Assembly: GCA_001897835.1 (NCBI GenBank)
Contig: MKUN01000028.1
Location: 124,001-188,000 of the forward strand
Length of the DNA stretch: 64,000 nt
Direction: 5' to 3'
DNA from: Bacteroidetes bacterium 46-16
Lineage (GTDB): Bacteria > Bacteroidota > Bacteroidia > Chitinophagales > Chitinophagaceae
Below are positions 33,570 to 45,400 of the stretch, piece after piece. A model generated the notes under the pieces. It had not been told where the DNA came from. It did not search any database and was given only the letters and a program-made list of their open reading frames with translations. Position 1 is the first letter of the stretch, and each line of letters begins with the position of its first letter. The position numbers and the translations under genes were made by a program.

Positions 33570-36446
33570 CTATGCTTCTTCCAAATATGCTTCTGTAGGT
33601 TCGCAGGTACACACCAGGTTGCGGTCGCCATAGGTATTGTTTACACGGGCTACGCTTGGCCAGAATTTATTGGCCTTTGTATAAGGCAGCGGGTAGGCGG
33701 CTTCCTGCCTGCTGTACTTATGGTTCCATTCGTCGGCAGTGATGACGAACTGCGTATGGGGGGCATGTTTTAGCGGATTGTCTGCTTTATCGGCCCTGCC
33801 TTCTTCTACAGCGCGTATCTCTTCGCGTATGGCGATGAGCGCATCACAAAAACGGTCCAGTTCTGCTTTGTCTTCACTTTCAGTGGGTTCTATCATGATC
33901 GTACCTGCTACGGGGAAGCTCATGGTAGGTGCATGGAAACCATAGTCGATAAGGCGCTTGGCCACATCTTCCGCCTCTATCTCAGCGGTTTTCTTGAATG
34001 GCCTGAGATCAACGATGAACTCGTGGGCGCATGTGCCGCCGCTGCCGGTGTACAGTATGTCGTAATGGTCTTGCAGCCTTGCGCGCATATAGTTGGCATT
34101 CAGTATGGCATATTTAGTGGCCTTACGCACGCCTACAGGGCCCAGCATACGGATATAAGCGTAGGATATGAGCAGTATGCTTGCGGAGCCATAAGGTGCC
34201 GCAGATACTGCATGTGAACCGGCTGCATTGCTGTCAAATACGTGCCCGGGCAGGAAGGGGGCCAAGTGTGCTTTAACACATATAGGGCCCATGCCGGGGC
34301 CGCCGCCACCATGCGGTATAGCAAATGTTTTATGCAGGTTAAGGTGGCATACATCCGCGCCTATAAGGCCGGGTGCCGTGAGGCCAACCTGTGCGTTCAT
34401 GTTGGCGCCATCCATATATACCTGGCCGCCATGTTCATGCACTATAGCGGTAATGTCTTTAATAGTTTCCTCATACACACCATAGGTAGATGGGTAAGTG
34501 ATCATGATGCCGGCCAGCTTATCGCTGTGCTGTGCTGCTTTGGCCTTCAGGTCATCCATATCTATATAGCCATTCTCCAGCGCTTTTACCACTACCACTT
34601 TGTAGCCGGCCATTACGGCGCTGGCCGGGTTAGTGCCATGTGCGGATATGGGTATGAGCATCACATCGCGGTGGCCTTCGCCTTTGCTGATGTGGTAATC
34701 GCGTATGGTGAGCAGGCCCGCATACTCGCCCTGTGCGCCGCTGTTGGGTTGCAGGCTGCAGGCATCGAATGCGGTTATCTCGCAAAGGTATTTTTCCAGT
34801 TCCTTTGCCATTTGTATATAGCCTTCGCACTGGTCTTTGGGTGCAAAGGGGTGCATCTTGCTCCAGTGTGCCCAGCTAAGTGGCATCATCTCGCTGGCTG
34901 CATTCAGCTTCATGGTGCAGCTGCCCAGCGATATCATGCTTGTGTTCAGGCTCAGGTCGCGGTTCTCCAGCATTTTCAGGTAACGCATCATCTTGGTCTC
35001 GCTATGGTGCGTGTTGAATACCTGCTGCGTGAGGAACTCTGATGTGCGGGTGAGCGAAGTAGGTATATGCGTAAGTGCAGTGTCTTCATTGATGCTGAAG
35101 GCAGAGGCGTCGTCGGTATTGGTGAAAACGGCTATGATGTCCAGCACATCGCTCGGCGTAGTGGTCTCATCAAGGGCTATGCCTACGAGGTTATTGCCAT
35201 GATAGCGGAAGTTCATGCCCATGTTCTCGGCATTCTTACGCACCTGGTCGGCATTATTCACATAAACAGCTACGGTATCAAAATAATTTTTGCTGTGCAG
35301 TTTCAGGCCGGCTTCTGTAAGCGCATCGCCCAGGCTCTGTGCCAGTACGGCTGTGCGTTTGGCAATGTCGGTTAGCCCGTCGGGGCCATGGTAAACGGCA
35401 TACATAGCGGCCATATTGGCCAGCAATGCCTGCGCGGTGCAGATATTAGAGGTTGCTTTCTCGCGTTTGATATGCTGCTCGCGTGTTTGCAGGGCCATGC
35501 GCAGTGCGCGGTTACCCTGTGCATCCACACTGATACCGATGATACGGCCGGGTATCTGGCGTTTGAAATCGTCTTTAGTGGCAAAGAAGGCTGCATGCGG
35601 GCCGCCATAACCAAGCGGAACACCGAAGCGCTGTGCAGAGCCAAAGGCCACATCGGCGCCCAGCTCGCCCGGGGGCACAAGCAGCGTTAAGGCCAGCAGG
35701 TCGGTAGCCATGGCCACATAGGCCCCGGCATTGTGTGTCTGCTCTATAAAGTTCCTGTAGTCTTCTATGCTGCCCTTATCGTTAGGGTATTGCAAGAGCG
35801 CACCGAAATAGGTACTGTCTATTGAGGCCGCTGCATAGTCGCCATACACCACTTCGATGCCTAATGGCGTAGCACGGGTAACGACCACATCTTTTGTTTG
35901 CGGGAATACTTCGTTATCCACAAAGAATTTAGGCCTTTCCGGGTTATGCTCATCTTTATTCAGGGTGTGGAAGAACATGCTCATGGCTTCGGCTGCTGCA
36001 GTGGCTTCATCTAGCAAAGATGCATTGGCCAATGGCAGACCTGTAAGGTCGCTTACCATGGTTTGGTAATTGAGCAGGCTCTCGAGGCGGCCCTGGCTTA
36101 TCTCGGCCTGGTAAGGGGTGTACTGTGTGTACCATCCCGGGTTCTCGAACACATTGCGCAATATGACGCTGGGTGTATGGGTATCATAATAACCCTGGCC
36201 TATGTATGTGCGGAACACTTTATTCTTAAGCGATATCTCTTTTATCAGCTTCAGGTACTCTGCTTCGCTTACCGATTCGGGTAAGTTGAGCTTATGGTCC
36301 ATGCGAATGGCCGGCGGCACCGTGCGGCTGATCAATTCATCCATTTTGCTGACGCCTATGATGCGCAGCATTTGCTCGGTTTCGTGTGCATCAGGCCCAA
36401 TATGGCGACCTATAAATTCTTCGTTCTGAACTGAGAAAAGATCCAT
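33570..36446 (-). CDS. gcvP: Glycine dehydrogenase (decarboxylating), P-protein
   Basis: PLP-dependent P-protein of the glycine cleavage system, which decarboxylates glycine and passes the aminomethyl group to lipoyl-GcvH. 958 residues is the normal length of the fused homodimeric form. [21 protein letters not shown] near residue 700 (here one over the short form [12 protein letters not shown]) holds the PLP Lys. [18 protein letters not shown] at the N-terminus and [12 protein letters not shown] later are typical. gcvH and gcvT are not in this window. A -7 box lies about 75 bases upstream and a terminator follows. Confidence 0.97.
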   Translation of the reverse strand: MDLFSVQNEEFIGRHIGPDAHETEQMLRIIGVSKMDELISRTVPPAIRMDHKLNLPESVSEAEYLKLIKEISLKNKVFRTYIGQGYYDTHTPSVILRNVFENPGWYTQYTPYQAEISQGRLESLLNYQTMVSDLTGLPLANASLLDEATAAAEAMSMFFHTLNKDEHNPERPKFFVDNEVFPQTKDVVVTRATPLGIEVVYGDYAAASIDSTYFGALLQYPNDKGSIEDYRNFIEQTHNAGAYVAMATDLLALTLLVPPGELGADVAFGSAQRFGVPLGYGGPHAAFFATKDDFKRQIPGRIIGISVDAQGNRALRMALQTREQHIKREKATSNICTAQALLANMAAMYAVYHGPDGLTDIAKRTAVLAQSLGDALTEAGLKLHSKNYFDTVAVYVNNADQVRKNAENMGMNFRYHGNNLVGIALDETTTPSDVLDIIAVFTNTDDASAFSINEDTALTHIPTSLTRTSEFLTQQVFNTHHSETKMMRYLKMLENRDLSLNTSMISLGSCTMKLNAASEMMPLSWAHWSKMHPFAPKDQCEGYIQMAKELEKYLCEITAFDACSLQPNSGAQGEYAGLLTIRDYHISKGEGHRDVMLIPISAHGTNPASAVMAGYKVVVVKALENGYIDMDDLKAKAAQHSDKLAGIMITYPSTYGVYEETIKDITAIVHEHGGQVYMDGANMNAQVGLTAPGLIGADVCHLNLHKTFAIPHGGGGPGMGPICVKAHLAPFLPGHVFDSNAAGSHAVSAAPYGSASILLISYAYIRMLGPVGVRKATKYAILNANYMRARLQDHYDILYTGSGGTCAHEFIVDLRPFKKTAEIEAEDVAKRLIDYGFHAPTMSFPVAGTIMIEPTESEDKAELDRFCDALIAIREEIRAVEEGRADKADNPLKHAPHTQFVITADEWNHKYSRQEAAYPLPYTKANKFWPSVARVNNTYGDRNLVCTCEPTEAYLEEA

Positions 36447-36520
36447 GTTTATTGATAATTCAAAAGTAAAAAGTGAAAATTCAAAAAAAGGTCTTTATCG
36501 CTGTAGGCTAAAAAGATGTG

Positions 36521-36528
36521 CAAAGTTA
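36521..36528 (-). promoter_or_regulatory. -7 box of the gcvP promoter
   Basis: On the minus strand TAACTTTG is an exact TAnnTTTG match and would start transcription near 36516, 70 bases before the gcvP ATG. About 45 bases further upstream, at 36570-36585, GCATAC and GTATGC form a perfect inverted repeat around ATTT, a possible operator. Confidence 0.5.
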
Positions 36529-36620
36529 ATGGAATAATACGAGTAAAAAAGTGACATGAGATAGCATGCGCATACATTTGTATGCTAAAAATTATTATTC
36601 GAATGTGCTTCGCAGTAATG

Positions 36621-37088
36621 CTATTTGGTAATGTAGATACCCGGCACCTCAGTATTACCGGAGTTGTGTTGCACATTGTGTTCCGCAGCATCGAGCCGGT
36701 ACGATACCAGCCTGTTAAAGCATAAGGGCAGTGTCTTATCGCTGCAGCCATGCTTTATGTTCTCGTAATATTTGCCTTCACTTTTTATATCGCTTATTTT
36801 ATACGTATAGCCCGGCAGGCTGAGGGCATAATCGTAGCCTTCTTCCACGAAGATGCCGGAGAATAGGGTATCGCTGCCGGGGGTATCGCGCCATTTTACG
36901 GAAGAGTCTATCAATTGAGTGTATGTGCCGTCGTTGGCATAGCGTTTTATGGTCACGGTATCGGCTTCGCCGGGGGCAAAGCCCACAAAATATACTTGTA
37001 ACATCTCTGTGCTGCATTTATAATTATCGTGGCACTGGCAGGCACTGATGAACAGGAGTAATAAAAGGGATAGATAAAGTAAGCGCAT
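36621..37088 (-). CDS. Putative lipoprotein of unknown function
   Basis: 155 residues. The hydrophobic N-terminus ends in FISACQCHD, a lipobox with Cys at position 17, so the protein is probably outer- or inner-membrane anchored. The mature part has several Cys residues (KCSTEML, HGCSDK, PLCFN) and a beta-rich pattern. No family is recognised. It stands alone between gcvP and the divergent permease. Confidence 0.65.
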   Translation of the reverse strand: MRLLYLSLLLLLFISACQCHDNYKCSTEMLQVYFVGFAPGEADTVTIKRYANDGTYTQLIDSSVKWRDTPGSDTLFSGIFVEEGYDYALSLPGYTYKISDIKSEGKYYENIKHGCSDKTLPLCFNRLVSYRLDAAEHNVQHNSGNTEVPGIYITK

Positions 37089-37215
37089 AAGTTTGGTGTT
37101 TTTTTAGAAAGGTAATGCAGCACAAATTATGCCGGATATAGCCCGCGTACATCTTTTTATGCTTATCTTTCTAAAGCCATATAATAGGGTATGGTTTTTT
37201 TAAGTGTATCTATTT

Positions 37216-38271
37216 ATGACGCAGTTATCATTATCACGCAGCATACAGGTACTCCTTTTTTTCTTTCTCCTCTTCGGGGGCTTATACATCGCGCGTGCAT
37301 TCCTGGTGCCGGTAGCATTTGGCATGCTGCTGGCCATGCTCTTGCTGCCGCTTTGCAAAAAGATGGAGCAGCGGGGCATCAATCGCGCCCTGGCCGCCTT
37401 ACTTTGCATCCTGCTGATGGCAGCCGTCATAGCCGGGGTCACGGCCATACTCTCCTGGCAGGTAAGCGGTATAGCCGAAGACTTTTACAATATAAAAGGG
37501 CGCATACTGCAGATGATAGAGCATAGCGAGCAATACATCAGCCAGACCATAGGTATTGCCCCCAATGAGCAGGAGCAAATGCTGAAACAGCAGCAACAAA
37601 ACCTCTCCGGTCATGTGGGCAGCCAGTTGTTATCGACCGCCGGTATGGTGGCGGGTTTACTGGGCAACCTCCTGCTGACCATTGTGTATATATTCCTGTT
37701 CATCTTTTACCGCGATCATTTGAAGCGCTTTGTGCTGAAGATGGTATCGGAATCGCATAAGCCAAAGGCCGAAGAAGTGATGCATAATGCAGGCAAGGTG
37801 GCGGAGCAATATCTCTCCGGCCTGGGCCTGATGATCGTTTCCTTATGGATCATGTATGGCATAGGCTTCTCGATAGTGGGCATAAAACATGCCCTCTTTT
37901 TTGCGGTGCTTTGTGGCATACTGGAGATAGTGCCTTATGTGGGCAATATCACGGGTACATCACTTACGGTGCTGATGGCACTTACACAGGGCGGCGGCAG
38001 CAGCATGGTGATAGGCGTGCTGGTGACCTATGGCCTTGTACAAACCTTCCAGACCTATGTGCTGGAGCCGCTCGTTGTCGGTTCGCGGGTCAATATCAAT
38101 CCCCTCTTCACCATCATGAGCATCATAGCGGGCGAAATGATATGGGGCGTGGCGGGTATGGTACTGGCCATACCATTGATGGGTATTGCCAAGATCATAC
38201 TGGACCATATAGATGTGCTGAAGCCTATCGGCTTTTTGATAGGCTCACCCCCGCAAAAAAAGAAGAAATAG
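37216..38271 (+). CDS. AI-2E family (PerM/YhhT-like) membrane permease
   Basis: 351 residues from the ATG at 37216; a GTG four codons earlier is the other option. Two N-terminal helix pairs, an amphipathic soluble segment (about 90-140), and five C-terminal helices with the family signature LEPLVVGSRVNINPLFTI and GVAGMVLAIPLMG. The family includes Na+/H+ antiporters and a proposed AI-2 exporter; the substrate is open. The TAG stop at 38269-38271 is directly followed by the stop of the convergent gene. Confidence 0.85.
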   Translation: MTQLSLSRSIQVLLFFFLLFGGLYIARAFLVPVAFGMLLAMLLLPLCKKMEQRGINRALAALLCILLMAAVIAGVTAILSWQVSGIAEDFYNIKGRILQMIEHSEQYISQTIGIAPNEQEQMLKQQQQNLSGHVGSQLLSTAGMVAGLLGNLLLTIVYIFLFIFYRDHLKRFVLKMVSESHKPKAEEVMHNAGKVAEQYLSGLGLMIVSLWIMYGIGFSIVGIKHALFFAVLCGILEIVPYVGNITGTSLTVLMALTQGGGSSMVIGVLVTYGLVQTFQTYVLEPLVVGSRVNINPLFTIMSIIAGEMIWGVAGMVLAIPLMGIAKIILDHIDVLKPIGFLIGSPPQKKKK

Positions 38272-39729
38272 CTACCTGTTAATCAATAGTTTTTGCACCG
38301 CACTTTTGCCGTCAATTACGGTCTTGCATAGGTAAAAGCCGGGGCTGAGGCATTCTACCGGTATCATATTGCGCGTCCCTTTCAGCGCAGCGGTAAGTAC
38401 CAGTTGTCCTGTAATGTTATAGATTTCCAGTCGGCCATCTGTACAAGCGCCCGTATAGGTCACGGCTATACTGTTGTTTGCAGGGTTCGGATAAATGGTC
38501 ACATCTCTGCTGGCAGCAGTCGCTTCATCCACGCCAAGCGTATATGTTTCGTAATAAAAATAAGTACTGTTCCCCGGGTCACTGTAATACTGCTGGGTAG
38601 TATCGTTCCATAAATGCTCCTGCGCTGTCACGGGCTGATCATAGGTATCGTAGGTATATGCGATGAACTCTTTACTCGTCAGCATCATTGTCGTTGCGTC
38701 ATAAGAAGCTGAGAATACGGTATCAACAAGTCCTGCCGTTATATGCTTTGTAGTAATAGTGTAATCTATAATTGCGGAAGGACTGTAGTCATCGTACCGG
38801 TCAAAGACATAAAAAGGATCTATGCCATTGTATCCGAATGAGTCCCTGCTAACGGGTTGCCAATTGCCATTGTAAGTAGAGTCGAAATAAGTAGACAGCC
38901 GGTTTCCGGCATCATAGGTCATTGTATAGCTTTCCGAAGGGATCCAGGTGGGAGCGTTATAATATAACGATGTCGTTTTTATCATGTTCCCGTTAGCATT
39001 ATACTCGTAATCGTTTCTTTCTATTACCTCCCATGAGTTTGGCGCATGCTGCCAGGTGCTGTCAGATATCAGGCGGCCACTGGCGTTGTAGGTAAATCTG
39101 CGCAATTCTACTGAATCCCACTGTGGGCCTCCGCTTCGTTCCTGGTAAACTGAAGTAACGATCCGTTGCTGGTTGTCGAAGGTGTTTAGATACCGCGTAT
39201 TCCAGTCTCCTGACGAATCTTCCAGCAGTTCAACTATTGAGGTCACATTATTGACAGCATTGTATTGGCTGATGCGGTCCTTCCACTTGCTAAGCGGTGA
39301 TAAAGGTGTGAAGGGATCGGCCAGCCACATCTTCATGGTGTCGGCCTGCACGTCCGGGCGGTCATTGGGGGTATCATAAAGTCCGGAATAGCTATAGAAG
39401 TCAAAATAATAGCTTCCGTCCAATAGATATTCATTGGTAAAGCCCATGAAATTGTTATTGAATTTTGAGCCCCTTCCATTGCTGTAAACGTACACATTCG
39501 AGTCGAGTTGCCAGGTGTTGTTAAAGCGTGAGCAATCTGCCTTAAGTCTTTCGCCCAGTTGTGTTGCTTTGGCTTGTACCGTTGGCAGGTTATGAGATAG
39601 CAGGTAATTCTTAAAGCGATCGTTCCATTGCCTGTGCTGTTCCCGGCTCATGTCTTTGCGATGGAGCGGAGTGGCGGTTACAGATGAAGAGATAACTGCC
39701 AGCAGCAGTAAGAAGATAGTGTTTTTCAT
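38272..39729 (-). CDS. Secreted YD-like repeat protein with T9SS domain
   Basis: 485 residues, signal peptide MKNTIFLLLLAVISSSVTA. The centre has repeats related to YD/RHS units: FTYNASGRLISDSTW, YEYNANGNMIKTTSLY, MTYDAGNRLSTYFDS. The C-terminus, IYPNPANNSIAV to SAVQKLLINR, is a type A T9SS sorting domain. Such proteins are common surface components in Chitinophagaceae; I see no enzymatic motif. A near-consensus -7 box (TATCTTTA on the minus strand, about 39763-39770) lies upstream. Confidence 0.75.
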   Translation of the reverse strand: MKNTIFLLLLAVISSSVTATPLHRKDMSREQHRQWNDRFKNYLLSHNLPTVQAKATQLGERLKADCSRFNNTWQLDSNVYVYSNGRGSKFNNNFMGFTNEYLLDGSYYFDFYSYSGLYDTPNDRPDVQADTMKMWLADPFTPLSPLSKWKDRISQYNAVNNVTSIVELLEDSSGDWNTRYLNTFDNQQRIVTSVYQERSGGPQWDSVELRRFTYNASGRLISDSTWQHAPNSWEVIERNDYEYNANGNMIKTTSLYYNAPTWIPSESYTMTYDAGNRLSTYFDSTYNGNWQPVSRDSFGYNGIDPFYVFDRYDDYSPSAIIDYTITTKHITAGLVDTVFSASYDATTMMLTSKEFIAYTYDTYDQPVTAQEHLWNDTTQQYYSDPGNSTYFYYETYTLGVDEATAASRDVTIYPNPANNSIAVTYTGACTDGRLEIYNITGQLVLTAALKGTRNMIPVECLSPGFYLCKTVIDGKSAVQKLLINR

Positions 39730-39847
39730 AAGTATGCCTTTGTGTTTGAACTAGTATGCGATAAAGATATGAAAATAAATTATCGACGAAAACGAAATAT
39801 ACTTGTCGTTATTGTAAGGACAGGCCTTAAATGCAGTATCGATAGGA

Positions 39848-41527
39848 CTATTTATTGGCAAACTCCAGCGGCATACTGATCTCCTTGCCTTCGCGCAATA
39901 CTTTTACTACGGTTTTATCGCCTGCGGCAAATTTCCCCAGGGCCTCCATATAGGTCTGCATGCCCTGCACCTTGTTGTCGCCAAGCTGTATGATAATGTC
40001 ACCGGTTTTGATACCTGCTTTAATGGCCGGCCGGCCTTCGGTCACGCCGTCCACGCGCACACCTCCTTCATTAAAGGTATAGTCGGGCATGATACCCAGT
40101 GTGACCTTAAAACGGGTTTTGCCCACGGCAGGCGCTTTGGTTATTGTATAGCCGGGCTTGGGCTCTTTGTCCATCTTCGCTACTATATCATACATATAGC
40201 GCACCACCATCACTTCGCCGGGATAGTTTATCTTATCGGCATCGTCGGTAGGTTTATGATAGTCGCTATGCAGGCCGGTGAAGAAGAAGAGCACAGGTAC
40301 CCCTGCATTGTAAAACGAAGTATGGTCGCTGGGGCCTATGCCTGAGCTATCTACCACTATTTTAAAACGCTTATCGGGCCTGTCCATGAACTGTGCCCAT
40401 GCCGGTGAAGTGCCTATGCCGCCCATGGTGAGCGCATGTGTGCTGTCGTTGAGCCTGCCCACCATATCCATATTGATCATGTAGGCCACCTTGCTGCTAT
40501 CGAGCCCCATGTCCTTTACAAAGGCCTTGGAGCCCAGCAGGCCCAGCTCTTCGCCCGAAAAATTGATAAAGAGATAATTGTAGTGCGATAGTTTCTTCCG
40601 CTTATTATTGATGAGCTCAGCCATCTGCAGCACGGCGGCTGTGCCACTGGCATTATCGTCGGCACCATTATGCACTTCTTTGTCGTTGCCGCTGTAGAGG
40701 CTGTTGCCATCCTCGCCAAGGCCCAGGTGATCGTAGTGCGCGCCCAGTACTACGGTGTAGGGGGCTTTATTGTCTATGTATGCAGCAATGTTTGTACCGC
40801 TGCGCTCCACTTTCCTCACACCGATATTCAGCTCCACGGGCAGGCCGGGCAGGCCATCGGTTATGTATTCTTCGTAATGATCGTCGGCTATATATTTATT
40901 GTATGCGGCGGCGGTAATATAAGCTACGGGTATATCCACAGTTTCGTATTCCGACTTGCGGTTGAACTCCGGGGGATATTTTGCACCGTAGTTATCGTAG
41001 AGCAGCAGGCCGGTTGCGCCCTGTTTAGCAGCTTCCACGGCTTTATCGAATACCGCTTTCTCCCATTCGAAATGAGGGTCGCGGGCCTCATCTTTATCGG
41101 CATACAGGGGCATCATCCATATTTTGCCTGTTTCCAGTATGTCGGGCAGTATCTCGCTTTTTACCTTTTTCGATTTGCTGAAGGGGAATACGATAACCTC
41201 TTCCGTGGGTTTGAGCACCACATTGCCCAGGCGCACCTGGGTGTTAGGCGCCAGCTCGCGGCCAAAAGGAAAATGGAAAATGCTCCTGTATTGTTCCTTG
41301 TAGGGGCTGATACCCAATTGCTTATAGCGGTTCTCTATATAATCTCCCGCCTTGCGCTCGCCCTCGCTGCCGGTACGGCGGCCTTCCAGGCTATCCGATG
41401 CCAGGTAATATATATCGGCTTTGATACGGGCAGCCATGTTCCGGTCTGCCTTTTTCTGTGCCCCGGCAGGCAGTATACCGAACACAGGGCTTATTACCAA
41501 TAAAAGAATACATATGCGCAAGCTCAT
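39848..41527 (-). CDS. M28-family zinc aminopeptidase with PA and PDZ domains
   Basis: 559 residues with a signal peptide (ILPAGAQ cleavage). A PA-type insertion (about 130-225) precedes the M28 core. The ligands are visible in order: GAHYDHLG (His), NGADDNASGTA (Asp), SGEELGLLGS (Glu pair), MINMDMVGR (Asp) and TGLHSDYHKPTDD (His). The last 90 residues are a PDZ domain (VTEGRPAIKAGIKTGDIIIQ). No T9SS signal, so it is probably periplasmic. Its -7 box is 17 bases upstream of the ATG. Confidence 0.92.
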   Translation of the reverse strand: MSLRICILLLVISPVFGILPAGAQKKADRNMAARIKADIYYLASDSLEGRRTGSEGERKAGDYIENRYKQLGISPYKEQYRSIFHFPFGRELAPNTQVRLGNVVLKPTEEVIVFPFSKSKKVKSEILPDILETGKIWMMPLYADKDEARDPHFEWEKAVFDKAVEAAKQGATGLLLYDNYGAKYPPEFNRKSEYETVDIPVAYITAAAYNKYIADDHYEEYITDGLPGLPVELNIGVRKVERSGTNIAAYIDNKAPYTVVLGAHYDHLGLGEDGNSLYSGNDKEVHNGADDNASGTAAVLQMAELINNKRKKLSHYNYLFINFSGEELGLLGSKAFVKDMGLDSSKVAYMINMDMVGRLNDSTHALTMGGIGTSPAWAQFMDRPDKRFKIVVDSSGIGPSDHTSFYNAGVPVLFFFTGLHSDYHKPTDDADKINYPGEVMVVRYMYDIVAKMDKEPKPGYTITKAPAVGKTRFKVTLGIMPDYTFNEGGVRVDGVTEGRPAIKAGIKTGDIIIQLGDNKVQGMQTYMEALGKFAAGDKTVVKVLREGKEISMPLEFANK

Positions 41528-41544
41528 CAGGACTAATTCTGGGG

Positions 41545-41552
41545 CAAAAATA
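41545..41552 (-). promoter_or_regulatory. -7 box of the M28 peptidase gene
   Basis: On the minus strand TATTTTTG matches TAnnTTTG exactly. The leader would be about 13 bases long before the ATG at 41527. Confidence 0.45.
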
Positions 41553-41572
41553 CATTTACTATCAATATAAGA

Positions 41573-41609
41573 AAATAAAAAAACATCCCACGCCGATGCA
41601 GGATGTTTT
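41573..41609 (-). terminator. Intrinsic terminator of scpB
   Basis: AAAACATCC and GGATGTTTT form a 9-bp stem over a 12-base loop. On the minus strand it is followed by a run of Ts (complement of the A-rich 41572-41580). It lies 20 bases after the scpB stop. Confidence 0.75.
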
Positions 41610-41629
41610 CTTTGCTATGATATTGCTCT

Positions 41630-42268
41630 CTACTCCCCGGTATGCAGAAGGGAACCGTCTTCGGTAACGATAAGCGCTCCCTCATCCCCCGGTTGTGCTT
41701 CCTGCCCGTTTGTGGGCATTACTATTTCAATATTTGTTATGTCTTTAAGTTGCGGCAGTTGTGCAGGGTTGTTGATACCCAGGTAATCCATGAAGTTCTT
41801 GGATGTGGTATAGATGAGTGGCTTGCCCACCATCTGCTCATTACGGCCTGCTATCACGATAAGCTCCTTTTCCAGCAGCTTTTGTATAGAGTAGTCGGCG
41901 CTTACACCGCGTATATATTCTATTTCCGATTTGCTTATGGGTTGTTTGTAGGCTATGATGGCCAGGGTTTCCATAGCGGCAGCCGATAGCTTCTTTATAT
42001 GCTTGTCGCCATTGAGCTGCAATACGGTCTTATGATATGCTTTCTTGGTCAGGAACTGGTAACCCCCGCCTGCCTCTCTGAGCTGGAAAGGATAATAAGA
42101 AGCATCATATTTTTCACGTATCGCATCTATACAGGTGGCAATACGCTCCATTTCTATCGTTGTTTCCAGGGCAGGCCCCAGCAGTTCTACCATCTCTATT
42201 TGGGTAATGGGACGCTCACTGGCAAATATAAGGGCCTCCACATGGGGCATCAGCTGTTCGATATCCAT
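41630..42268 (-). CDS. scpB: Segregation and condensation protein B
   Basis: 212 residues from the ATG at 42268 (MDIEQLMPHVEALIFASE); the frame extends seven codons to a GTG. Two winged-helix domains: the first with EALIFASERPIT, the second with LAIIAYKQPISKSEIEYIRG, the diagnostic ScpB motif. ScpB binds ScpA and the SMC ATPase in chromosome condensation. scpA is not adjacent. The C-terminal 45 residues are an acidic tail. Confidence 0.93.
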   Translation of the reverse strand: MDIEQLMPHVEALIFASERPITQIEMVELLGPALETTIEMERIATCIDAIREKYDASYYPFQLREAGGGYQFLTKKAYHKTVLQLNGDKHIKKLSAAAMETLAIIAYKQPISKSEIEYIRGVSADYSIQKLLEKELIVIAGRNEQMVGKPLIYTTSKNFMDYLGINNPAQLPQLKDITNIEIVMPTNGQEAQPGDEGALIVTEDGSLLHTGE

Positions 42269-42458
42269 AATTCTGCATTTACTGTTCACATCGAAAATAG
42301 TACAGTGTACTTATATAGGGGAAAAAAGAAATCAACAGGTGTGGGTAAGTTTTTGACACCGGCTCTATCCCGTATTTGGGTACATGCAAAGTTACGGATA
42401 TAGCAGGGCAAGGGCAAAAAGACTGTGCTTTTTTAACATACAGCCATATAGCGTGTGG

Positions 42459-45400
42459 CTAGATAGTGGCGGGATCGTTTTTGGCTTTTACCTGCAATAT
42501 TTCAGGCATGGCCTCGCTGAAGGTGGCTTGTATCTCATCGAGCAGCAGGATAATAGCATCTTTATCTTTTTCGCCTCGTGCGATCGACTCTATCTGGTTC
42601 AGCTTTTCAAACATATCGCGCACTTTTACAATGCTCACGCTCGATTTCAGGAAATGGGCCTGTTTATAAATAGCATCGAAATCATCGGTATTGCGGATCA
42701 GCTCATCCAGCTTCACCATACCTTCGGGCGTGTTGTCAAGGAATATCTCGATGACATCATAAATGTATTTGGGGTCATTGCCCGCCAGTTCATAGAGATA
42801 GCTGAGATCCAGCAAGGGTGCTTGTGCCATGCCATTAAGTTTTTGAGATCCTGAAATGAAATTTTCTGTTCCTTCTGATTTGGCTTTAAGTATTTGTTCA
42901 TACAGTTCACGCGGCTCAAAGGGTTTTGATATAAAACCGCTCATCCCTGCTTCAAAACAGCGTTCTGCCTCGCCTTTCAGGGCATCGGCTGTCATAGCTA
43001 TTATGGGGATATTGTTCTTCAATACCTCGCGTATATACCGTGTAGCACGGTAGCCATCTACTTCAGGCATTTGCAGGTCCATCAGTATCACATCATATTG
43101 CTTGTTCTTAAGCAGTTCTATCACTTCCTTGCCATTAAAGGCCAGTTCTACTGTGGCACCTTGCCGCAGCAGGGTATTCTTCACTACTTTTTGGTTGATG
43201 AGGTTATCTTCAGCTACCAGTACGCTTATACCGTTCAGCATGCTCTGCGATTCGTCGGCATTGTTTATAGGATCTTCCGTAACCGATACCTCGTTGCCTA
43301 CCTTGTAAGGTATGCTCAGGCTGAAGACCGATCCTTTGTTGAGCGCGCTCGTCACCGATATCTCGCCATATTGCAGCTCTACAAGCTGTTTTACGATAGC
43401 CAGTCCAAGGCCTGTGCCGCCATATTTGCGGGATGAGTTGGCATTGTCCTGTGTAAAACTTTCAAAAATATAACCCAGTTTGTTTTCCGGTATCCCTATG
43501 CCGGTATCCTTTACGCTCATGCAGAGGTCTATATGGCCATTTTCCTGGTCTGTGCAGGAAACGTGGATGCTTACCCCTCCTTTTGATGTGAATTTTATCG
43601 CGTTGCCGGCAAGGTTGATGACGATCTGCTGCAGGCGCAGGCTGTCGCCTATAAGTATATCCGGTACGTTCTCGTCTATAAGCAGTTCCAGCCCAATGAG
43701 TTTTTCATCGGCTTTAAATTGCAGTGGGTATAGGGTCCTGTTCAATAACTGCCTCAGTTTAAATGGAGAGTGCTCCAATTGGAACTTGCCCGATTTTATT
43801 TTAGAGAAGTCAAGCAGGTCGTTGATAATGGCCAGCAGGTTATGGGCCGATTCCCCTATGTTCTCTGTAAACTCTTTTTGTTCTTCATTGAGCGGGGTGC
43901 TCATCAGCAGGTTGCCCATGCCTATGATGCCGTTCATAGGTGTGCGTATCTCGTGGCTCATATTGGCCAGGAAACTCTCCTGGGCTGCCCTGGCCTGTTC
44001 GGCCTCTTTCTTTGCTTTCAGCAGTTTCAACTCCACTTCCTTACGTTCCGTAATATCTGTTGCCAGCCCGCAAATATGCCTTACTTCACCCATGTCATCC
44101 AGCAGGGGAAATTTGCTCACCCATAAATATTGTACTTCACCATTCGGCTGGTTGATCACATCCTCGAAAGTGCACATCGTTTTATTGATGCGTACTTTGT
44201 CGTCAGAATATTTATACTCCAGGTAGCGGGCGCTGTCGCTCACCAGTGTTTCATCTGTCTGTCCTATGATATGTGCTGCCGTAGTATGCAGCATTTCTTC
44301 CATCTTCTTATTGATGAGCATATAGCGGCCTTCAAGGTCCTTGATATATACTATGCCCGGTATGTTATCTATTATATCCTGTATCAGGCGCTGCTGGTGG
44401 CGGCGTTCGGCCTCCATGGCCTCTATTTCCAGTTGCAGTTTCTTTTCTTCGTCTATATCCCATATCACTACCTGCCATTCTTTTGCTTCCTCGTTATCCT
44501 TGCTTACGGGAAAGATGCGGCAGGATACCCATTTACTGTCGCCTGAGCTGGTAAAGAGTTGCAGCTCTACGGTATTGTTATAATTGCCGGTAGTGGTAAG
44601 CGAGTGGATAACGTCCTCAGCATTTTTCTTGAATTTGCGGGGCATGCCGTCCATAAAGCTCATGCCGGTGAGCATATCCGGGTCAAAGCCCAGCAGTTCG
44701 GTAATGTTCTTACTGGCAAATTTTATGATCCCTTGTGCGTTGATCACAATGGTGGTAAGCCCCGAATCTTCTACCAGCACCTTATATTTTGCTTCATTCA
44801 GCCTTGCGCGCTGCTCGGCCATTGTTCGTTTTTTGATGCTCTGGTTTATTTTGTACAGAGTTATGATAAGGAACAGGCTGATAATGATATAGCTCAATAA
44901 CGAAAATATGGCCCTTGATTTGCTGTAATAACGGTTGCTGTCAGTACGCTGTGCCAGTACCTTATATTCGTCCATCTCCAGCGCTTCAATATATTTTGCT
45001 ATGCTGCCATTGATATGTTTAAGTCGTTCAATATCGGCTTGTGCTACATTGCCGGCATCTCCTTCCAGTATTTTTTGCGTTATAGCAAGTTTTTCGTTTA
45101 CTAACCCGTTTAATGCCTGGCTGCGCTCGCTTTGTTTAGGTTCATCTGTGGTCAGCACGTTCAGGTGGTACAGGTCGGTATTCAGGTCTTTGGTATAGTG
45201 CTGTATGTCATTGCTATACTGCTTATCACCGGTGAGGCGATAGTCTTTAAGGGCAGCACTTATTTTTGTGACATTGGCATCGGCCGACTTGATATTCATC
45301 AGCTCGTCGTTGGTGTGTATCACCCATTGGTCCGACTCTGCCGCCCGCTTGTACAGGAAATAGGCTTGCATCAGGTAGAGAATAAAGGATATGACAATGA